A DNA stretch of 64,000 nucleotides. Source: Diphasiastrum complanatum (Eukaryota > Streptophyta > Lycopodiopsida > Lycopodiales > Lycopodiaceae). The translations under genes and the position numbers were made by a program. The notes under the pieces were generated by a model that saw only the letters and a program-made list of their open reading frames with translations, was not told where the DNA came from and searched no databases. Positions 57,035 to 64,000 of this stretch are shown here, in pieces (position 1 is the stretch's first letter; every line of letters begins with the position of its first letter). The DNA lies in contig CM055110.1 in NCBI GenBank assembly GCA_029204225.1, positions 20,887,426 to 20,951,425 on the forward strand, in the 5' to 3' direction.

Positions 57035-57539
57035 GGGGCCTGTCCCACTTACAGGTTAGCTAACTGGCAATTATGTTAGTGCTAACTTGTGCCAGTTAGC
57101 TAATTGGCTTTCTTGTTGCCCCACCTACAATTATCTCCCTCAGTTACATTTGCTATAACTGAAGTGTTGCCCCATCTCCACAACAATTAGTGCCTCAATT
57201 AAGCAAAGCAATAGATTGCAGCAGTAAGGTGGAGCTTGCAATGGAGCAGCCTGGAGGAGCAACAATGGAGGAGAAGAGGCAGTTTCTGAGGACAATGATA
57301 GACCAAGGATGGAGGAGAAGAGGGAGAAGAGGAGCACACTGGCAGATGGAGGATGAGAGCAATGGACTGTTGCAATTGGGTTCATAGTGAGGTGGGCAAA
57401 AAGAACTAGTCCAAGTTAGTGCAAACTAAATCCGTTAGCTAACTTAACTTGGTTGTGCTAACTGTAGGTGGGGCAGCATATCTCTTAGCTTCCGTTAGCA
57501 CTAACTAAAAGTTGCTAACATATAAGTGGGGCAGACCCC
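57035..57539. mobile_element. Tourist-like (PIF/Harbinger) MITE, 505 bp
   Basis: The termini GGGGCCTGTCCCACTTACAG (57035 on) and the complement of ...TATAAGTGGGGCAGACCCC (to 57539) form terminal inverted repeats of about 27 bp with a few mismatches. They are flanked by the 3-bp duplication TAA (57032-57034 and 57540-57542). The subterminal parts repeat 'gttagctaac'-type words on both sides. The interior is purine-rich and noncoding. TAA duplication with GGG-starting ends is the Tourist pattern; a hAT-type MITE is less likely because no 8-bp duplication fits. Confidence 0.75.
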
Positions 57540-57866
57540 TAAGTTAGTTATTAAGCCAAAAGGAATATTAAATGAGATACCCTTAACAATAGGAGGGAAG
57601 ACCATGAGTGGATCTACATGTAATATGTATGTATGTATGAGAATGGTTAGGCACCTTCAGTTTCTACACCAATTTCAAAAAATTATGGGTTTCTACGATT
57701 GGTTGCACACTTCAAGTTGAAACTCCTTCAGAACCCCCAAAATAAAATGAAGTTTTTATTAATACGAGGTTGATTCACGACGCAAATTGAGGTAAGGCTT
57801 CCTAAAACTCCTGTATGTAGGCGTCCAATGGTCTACTACCCATCTGACCAGTAGGAAAGCCGTTTT
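57540..57866. other. Short noncoding stretch
   Basis: Sequence between the MITE and the gypsy palindrome contains repeated 'tgtatgta' near 57625. No gene is recognised. Confidence 0.35.
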
Positions 57867-58258
57867 AAAGGCATCCTGAAAGGTGTCTCAAGTGGTAGGG
57901 GTACCAACCCTATCCTTCAGATCTTGCCACCATGTGTACGCCTTACCGTGTAAAAACATAAGGACAGTAGCGATCTTCCTGCTGTCAAGCAGATTGTGCT
58001 GAAAAGATGGCTATTCCACTGATCTAACCATGAAAGTACAACATCGGGATGTCGGTCCTTTCCTCTCGAAAAGAATTCCGGGTTGAACATGGGATACAAG
58101 ACAGCGGATCACGAGTGGGTTGAAGAACGCCACTCTTGCTCGGCCGCAGTTCTAAAGAGAATTTACGGCCTATACAAGGGTACAAGCTAGGCGGAGTCTA
58201 ACTCAGGAGGAGGGGGTGGTGAAGACGGTCCTTCACCCAAGGGCATGGCCAGATCCAT
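57867..58258 (-). pseudogene. Gypsy gag fragment, left arm
   Basis: It begins MDLAMPLGEGPSSPPPPPEL at 58258, then after stops YPMFNPEFFSR, DRHPDVVLSWLDQWNSHLF (about 58030-58090) and a degraded continuation to 57867. The pattern fits Retrotrans_gag. Frame breaks and stops are present. Confidence 0.65.
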
Positions 58259-59951
58259 AGACACTAAGGTAAATTTGAAAGAAAAAAATGGGTTTCACTA
58301 CAAATTGGCTTAGGAATCTTGAGAGCACTACTCAAAGAAGCTAGGCCAAGACAAGCTCCTCAGTGATGAGAGTGGAGGCTTTACTCCCCACCCACACCAT
58401 TTTTCTTCCCTTTTGGCCTTACCAGGTGGCGGGCCTTATGGGCATCACCTACCCTCCTTGACATGGCCACCACCCTCTCTATGCCACACCCAAGGTCACT
58501 ACCCACAAACACCTCTAGTCACCTCCCTTGATCCCATGGCCTTATAGCCCCAAAAATCTCCTGGAACTCCCCTAAGGCTCATCCGTAGACTTGGGAAGAA
58601 GAGAAAGTACACTTGTACGTTCATGAAGAGGTGGTGGAAAAAAGTCCATTTTCCTCCTTTGAGATTGTGAGAATGCTTTAGTTGTAAAAATGATTGTGAT
58701 TGCAAGTGGCTTAAGGAAAAGAGAATGAAAGAGGCTCAAGTGGAGGCTATGGGAGGTGGAGAGCTACACCCCACAAGCCTGTACTTGTTGCAGGTACAGC
58801 CTGTGGTATCTCTTCCACTCCCTCCCCCTCTTTCTTTGAATTGAAACTTAATTTCTTTCTATAAACTACAAGCTTATTATACAAGCTATGGTTTAAAAGA
58901 TGTTACAAATTCTTTTAACCTTAGCTTTAAGATTAAAAAATTTAAGTCGTAAAACTTTAAAAGTTTCACAAGGTTTTAAGTTATGTCATAATCTTTAAGC
59001 TTAAAACATTTTTGAACTTGTGCTTTGCAACTTGTAACTTGAAAGGACATATGAAAAGCAAAGTACAAAAAGGTATAAGTAAGTAAGCTTAGTGAGGGGA
59101 GGGGTTACGTACACCCTCCCCTCACTAAACTCTCTTATACGGTTTTTTGGCAGCCGTTAAAGCTACAAAATATGTTAAACTGTGTTCTAAAACCTGAATG
59201 TCGAAATTAGCACCTAAAATCGTCAAAAAACTTTTGTTTCGTGACAATTAATTATAATAGACATACCACTTAAACTTTTTAAGCTTGAAATAACATCTTT
59301 CAAACCATAGCTTGTATAAGCTTGTAGTTTCAAACAAGAAATTAAGTTTCAATTTCAAGAAAGAGGGGGAGGGAGTGGAAGAGATACCACAGGCTGTATA
59401 GGCTTGTGGCTCTCCATCTCCCATAGCCTCCTCTTGAGCCTCTTCCATCCTCCTTTCCTTAAGCCACTTGCAATCACAAAACATTTTACACCCAAACCAT
59501 TCTCATAACCCCTCAAAGGAGGAAAATAGACTTTTTTCCGCCACCTCCTCATAAACAAACAATTGTACTTTCTCCTCCTCCCAAGCCTAAGGATGAGCCG
59601 TAAGGAAGTTCTAGGAGTTTCTTAGGGCCATAAAGCCATGGGATTTCAAGGAGGTGACTAAAGATGTTTATGGGATGTGACTAAGTGGCAAAGAGGGTGG
59701 TGACCATGTGAATGTGAAAAGAGGGTAGGTGGTGCCCATGAGGGTTGCCACTTGTCTTAGGGGGCCATATGCTTGCTAGGTGGTGCCATAAAGCCCACCA
59801 CCTAGTAAGGCCAAAAGGGAAGGAAAATGGTGTGGGTGGAGGTTCAAGGCTTCACTCTTATCATTGAGGAGTTTGTCTTGGCCTAGACTCCTTGAGTAGT
59901 GTTTAGTCAAGTTCTTGTCGTTCTTTTTTGTCAAATTTACCTTAGTGCGCT

Positions 59952-60334
59952 ATGGATCCCACCATGCCCTCGGGTGAAGAACCGTCTTCACCACCCCCTC
60001 CTCCTGAGTTAGACTCCGCCCAGCTTGTACGGGCCTTGAATTCCCTTCATTAACAAATCTTGGAAATGCAATCTAGGTATATTGCGGCAGGGCAAGGGTG
60101 GCGTCCTTGCACCCACTTGTGGTCCGTCGTCCTTTATCCCATGTTCAACCGACATCCTGACGTTGTGCTTTCATGGTTGGATTGGTGGAATAGCCATTTC
60201 TTCCATGCATGATTCACCTGACAGCACGAAGATCGCTACTGCCTTATGTTTTTACACGGCAAGGCGTACACATGGTGACAGGACCTAAAGGATAAGGCTA
60301 GTAAACCTACCACTTGGGACGCCTTTCAAGAAGC
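59952..60334 (+). pseudogene. Gypsy gag fragment, right arm
   Basis: It begins MDPTMPSGEEPSSPPPPPEL at 59952, then stops near 60051, then RHPDVVLSWLDWWNSHF and, after another break, GKAYTWWQDLKDKASKPTTW and DAFQEA, a recognisable Retrotrans_gag block. It is cut at about 60334 by the LTR of a copia element. Confidence 0.7.
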
Positions 60335-60421
60335 TGTAGGAAAGCAAGAATCAAGTCACCAAGATCTAGTTATCAATCAATCTCCACAAGAAACAAGAGA
60401 GTAAAGGTTGGGCGCCCAACT

Positions 60422-60483
<62 letters not shown>

Positions 60484-60785
60484 AACAACAAGAGCGATGG
60501 AGAGCAATGCTTAGCCAAACTGTAAAATGTGACACAATAAGCCAATATGTACTCTACCTACTTACTGAATGTAGGGCACCCCCAAAAGTCAAGATAAGGC
60601 CCCTAAACCAATTTAGACCTATAAGGACCCACGAGTCAGTACATGACCAAAATTGGGTCCACAACGGAACTTAAGACAAACTTAAGGTGGCCTAAATAAC
60701 TAAATACCCATGGTTACACAAATCTCGACCTTTTGGGTCAAAGTAACCTATGGATTAACTTTAGCATAGTCATTTATTTCTAACA
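60335..60785 (-). repeat. Probable 3' LTR of a minus-strand copia element, with (GA)n tract
   Basis: The plus-strand start TGTAGGAAAGC interrupts the gypsy gag at 60334/60335 and the end ...TTATTTCTAACA (60785) is followed by a purine tract on the minus strand (plus ccctcctt). A (GA)n microsatellite lies at 60424-60481. The other LTR is not in the window, so the start is inferred. Confidence 0.6.
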
Positions 60786-60821
60786 CCCTCCTTAAATGAC
60801 AATGCAAAAAAACTGAAATCT

Positions 60822-63500
60822 TCACTCTGTAATAAAACCAACACGTGGTATTAAATCTAAATAAAGCTTTGCTTTAGCTTCAAATCTGACTCTAGGCAAC
60901 GCCTTAGTGAAGAGGTCCGCAATATTATCCTTTGTAGGACAATACTCAAGTAAAATGTCGCCATCATGAAGTCTCTCCCAAACAAAGTGATAATGGATCT
61001 CGATGTGCTTCATCCTCGCATGAAAAATAGGATTCCGTGCAATGGCACTAGCACTTTGACTATCACTCAAGATAAGAGTGGCTGAGGGCTCGCCAAACTT
61101 CATATCAACAAGTAGTCTTCTCAGCCATAAACACTCCGTTGTGGCTGAAAATATCGCTCTATACTTTGCCTCACTAGAAGAAGTAGCAACAGTGGGCTGC
61201 TTTTTACTTGACCAAGAAATTGCAGAATTTCCATAGAAAAAGCAATGTCCACTTGTAGAGTGTCTAGTGTCTTGATCTCCACCCCAATCCAAGTCACTAA
61301 AACCAACCACAAACATGCATCATCGCAAGCAGGAAAAACCAGTCCATGACTTCTTGTTGCTTGAAGATATCGAAAGATCCTCTTCAATGCTTCCCAATAT
61401 GATGTCATTGGGGCATGCATGAATTGACTCATGAGTGAGACACTACAAGAAATGTCCGGTCTTAAATTACATAGGTAAATGAGACAGCCAATAGCTTGAC
61501 AATATAAAGTAGTATCAAATGGTTCACCAACACCTTGACTACTTAATTTCAGGCCTGTCTCCATAGGTGTAGCAACCGGCTTGCAATCTTCCATCTTGAA
61601 CCGCTTCAAAATCTGCCCAATCTAGCGTTCTTGAGAGATGAAAATTCCAGCCCCTTCTTGTACAAATTCAAGACCAAGATAAAAGTGCAATAGGCCTAAA
61701 TCTGAGGTTTCAAAAACCATACCAAGATCAAGTATTACGGCATCAATCTGTTGCTCATTACTTCCCGTAATAATAATATCATCAACATAAAGTAAAATAA
61801 TGATAATGATGATATAATCTGAAGTATGCTTGACATAAAGAGTAGATTCGCTAGGACTATTAGTGAACCCCCCGATCACAAAAATAGGCATGTATCTTTT
61901 GATACCACATCCTCGAGGCTTGCTTCAGTCCATAAAGTATCTTCTTGGCCTTCAACCAAAAAACCAGCAGGTTGTTGAAGGTACACTTCCTCATTGAGAT
62001 CACCATTGAGAAATGTTGTCTTATGTCAAGTTGCCGCAATTACCAACCAAAATGGGCAGCCAAAGAGGTTACTACCCTCACGGTAGTCAATCCGAGCAGT
62101 AGGAGAAAAAGTCTCCTCATAATTAATCCGCTTTTGCTGAGTATAGCCTTCGGCAACAAGCCTTGTCTTGTACCTATCAATGGTATCATCTGCCTTATAC
62201 CTGATTTTGTATAACCCATTTAAACCCGATTGCCTTCTTCCCATGAGGAAGATCAACAAGAACCCAAATCTGGTTCTTCATGAGTGAGTCATACTCATCT
62301 TGCATCGCATCCTCCCAACATTTTACTCCCTTGGCCTGCTCATAAAAATCAGTTTCTTTCCGCAACATCTCCATGAGATGTAAGAGCAAAATCTGAAAAA
62401 ATCAGCATACTCCACTAATTTTGTAGAGGCACATGTCTTTCCATCATAAAATGAACTTACTTTGTTGTCCTGCAAAGCCGGACAACAGCCACCGTGGGAC
62501 TGTTTTAAGATGTCCAACATCCATGTCTCTTCTTACAATTTGTTGTCCTCAAGATCTTCCGACACCGCCACTTGGCTGTCCAAGATTTTCCAAAACTAAT
62601 CTTTGCTGTCCAACAGTTCCTGCAGGCTGATTATGAGCAACAATGGGCGGTTCTTGATGAACATTAAGCTCTAAAGTTGATGAGGTGTTGGGCATTGTTG
62701 CCCCTTATCTCCCTCCAACAATAGAAGATGGTACCAAATCTGGAAAAACTTCAACATTCACACTATGTGGGCGGACACCCTTCAAGATATGAGTTGGGGC
62801 CACATCTAATGAATTCTTTTCATCAAAATGCACATCACGACTAACAATAATCTTGTTAGTGCTCAAATTGAACAACAGCCTATAGCCTTTGCTTTCACTA
62901 CTATGTCTTACAAAAATGCATTTTAACTCCATCCTCAAGCTTTGTACAAAGTTTATCCGGAACAAAAGCATAAGCCGTACAACCAAAAATGCGAAAAGTG
63001 AGAGATTGAAGGCTTCTTTCCATACCAAACTTCATAAGGAGTTAATACTTTCAATAGCTTTAGTAGGACAACGATTGCTTATATATGCTGCCGTTATAAC
63101 CCCTTTAGCCCAAAACTTGTGAGGCAACCCCATTGTTTCGAGCATGCAACGGGCCATCTCCATAAGTGTGCGATTCTTTTGCTCGGCACCATTTTGTTTA
63201 GGGTCGTATAGGGAGTTGTCATTTGATGTAGAATTCCCTTTTCTCGAAGAATGCACCGAACGTAATCTTAATGTATTCCCCTCCTTGATCGGTGCGTAGG
63301 GTGTATTCCCCCTTCAAAGAATGCCCAAGCTGATTTTCCACCATTGCTAGAAAATCTTTGAAACGTTGAAAAACTTCCGATTTAGCCTTCATAGGATAGA
63401 TCCATGTAAAACGGGAAAAGTCATCAATAAAAGTCACAAAATAGATGCACTTTCCAATGGATTCGGTCCATATTGGACCACAACACTTTCCTGTGTGTAG
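60822..63500 (-). pseudogene. Ty1/copia integrase-RT-RNase H, frameshifted
   Basis: Right to left: integrase core (TFIDDFSRFTWIYPMKAKSE near 63400, TDQGGEYIK near 63270, QNGAEQKNRTL near 63180), the linker with VSRDVHFDE (about 62835), and the RT start (NQIWVLVDLPHGKKAIGFKW near 62230). Later come RYKTRLVAEGYTQQ (about 62130-62170), LLYVDDIIITGS (about 61760-61800), RPDISCSVSLMSQFM and an RNase H block (GFSDLDWGGD near 61290, SSSEAKYRA near 61160), ending DLFTKALP near 60900. Breaks occur near 61316, 61610-61640, 61890-62030 and elsewhere. Gag, protease and the 5' LTR are missing at the right end. Confidence 0.85.
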
Positions 63501-63504
63501 CACG

Positions 63505-64000
63505 CACCTTCGACTTCGAAGGGACTAGTAAATACACCCAATCTCCATTCTCAAATTCCTGATAGGTACGGTTCTCATGAGCATAACTCTCTGCCCTAGC
63601 TACAGCTTTGGACAAGTTATCTCGTGCCAACTCTAGCTTCTGCTGCATCTGAGCCAAAAACTCTACAACACTAGGTACCCTATGCAGAATCACTTATGAT
63701 TGCAGGACTCAGTGGCCTGAAACCATAATTGAGCTCAAATGGACTCAATTCAATGGACGCATGTCTCTTATCATTGTACGCGAACTCCAATAGCGGTAAA
63801 TGCTAAACCCAGTCTGTTTGCGTACTACTCACATATGCCCTAAGCATATCTTCCAAGATCTAATTCACTCGGTCTGTCTGACCATCTGTCTGAGGATGCT
63901 CAGAGCTACTCATCCGCAACTGTGTTCCCAGATTGGCGAACACCTCAATCCAGAAATTTCCCCGTAAACTTGGGATCCTTGTCAGAAACTATGGACTTTA
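63505..64000 (-). pseudogene. Ty3/gypsy integrase fragment
   Basis: From the window edge leftwards: SDKDPKFTGKF (about 63965-63997), a frameshift, then LRMSSSEHPQTDGQTD (about 63875-63925), ELNYGFRPLSPAI (about 63700-63740 after breaks), and a C-terminal part VEFLAQMQQKLELARDNLSK with NGDWVYLL (63540-63660). It is abruptly joined near 63500 to copia integrase sequence in an open frame. It continues beyond the window. Confidence 0.8.

Larger units (their letters stand above)
57867..60334. repeat. Head-to-head pair of gypsy 5' ends (about 2.5-kb palindrome)
   Basis: The left arm (57867-59107) and right arm (59110-60334) are diverged reverse complements, each running from an LTR-like start at the centre through a leader into gag. 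The centre is a perfect 15-bp stem TTAGTGAGGGGAGGG (59089-59103) / CCCTCCCCTCACTAA (59114-59128) with a 10-nt loop. The gag ATGs stand at 58258 (minus) and 59952 (plus), almost equidistant from the centre (about 850 and 843 bp). Shared blocks include the LTR segment near 58750-58870 versus 59320-59460 and the gag Pro-run. Confidence 0.85.

Overview
This window reads as nuclear DNA from a land plant with a large, transposon-rich genome. The supporting signs are Ty1/copia elements primed by the plant initiator-Met tRNA site (TGGTATCAGAGC), chromodomain Ty3/gypsy debris, DUF659-type hAT transposase genes, a Helitron remnant, a 5S-rRNA-derived sequence, many (CT)n/(GA)n tracts, and a host gene with an intron longer than 10 kb. 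A fern or gymnosperm would fit, but I cannot name the species from sequence alone.

Layout, left to right. 1-6190: two related hAT elements (copy A, already under way at base 1, and copy B) carrying different deletions, separated by a 129-bp near-perfect palindrome and GGTACC/GGATCC-rich palindromic DNA. 7166-8262: an unrecognised gene that splices cleanly from four exons. 8263-12400: AT-rich DNA with compound microsatellites. 12400-14215: a decayed Helitron N-terminal region. 14960-17563: a decayed copia pol (minus strand), broken by a gag/protease-only copia element (17564-22047). 22048-23715: AT-rich DNA with a 232-bp duplication and a (CT)n tract. 23715-33676: a copia cluster in which two related elements share one LTR; the second is interrupted by a young, apparently complete copia element (27113-32973, 1316-codon open frame, 5-bp target duplication, LTRs differing at one visible site).

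35190-47722 (minus) carries the one clearly recognisable host gene: six exons of a spliceosomal cyclophilin of the PPIH / plant CYP22 type. Its N-terminal exon(s) were not found. One of its introns is 10.6 kb and holds an older, unidentified transposon-like ORF, which is itself split by a 6.4-kb copia element (39532-45905, TSD GTCAT). That copia element has been rebuilt around an inverted duplication of its leader and gag start, which would give transcripts able to fold into a hairpin of about 0.9 kb.

48445-64000 is a graveyard of gypsy and copia pieces. It includes a gypsy fragment with an in-frame RT-to-integrase deletion, a Tourist-like MITE, two gypsy 5' ends joined head to head in a palindrome about 2.5 kb long, a 5S-rRNA-derived SINE-like unit, and a gypsy/copia chimeric junction. 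The most notable observations are the two large palindromes made of retroelement 5' ends, the 5S-headed unit whose 3' tail recurs elsewhere in the window, the paired hAT deletion derivatives with an opposite-strand partner ORF, and the transposon-filled cyclophilin intron.
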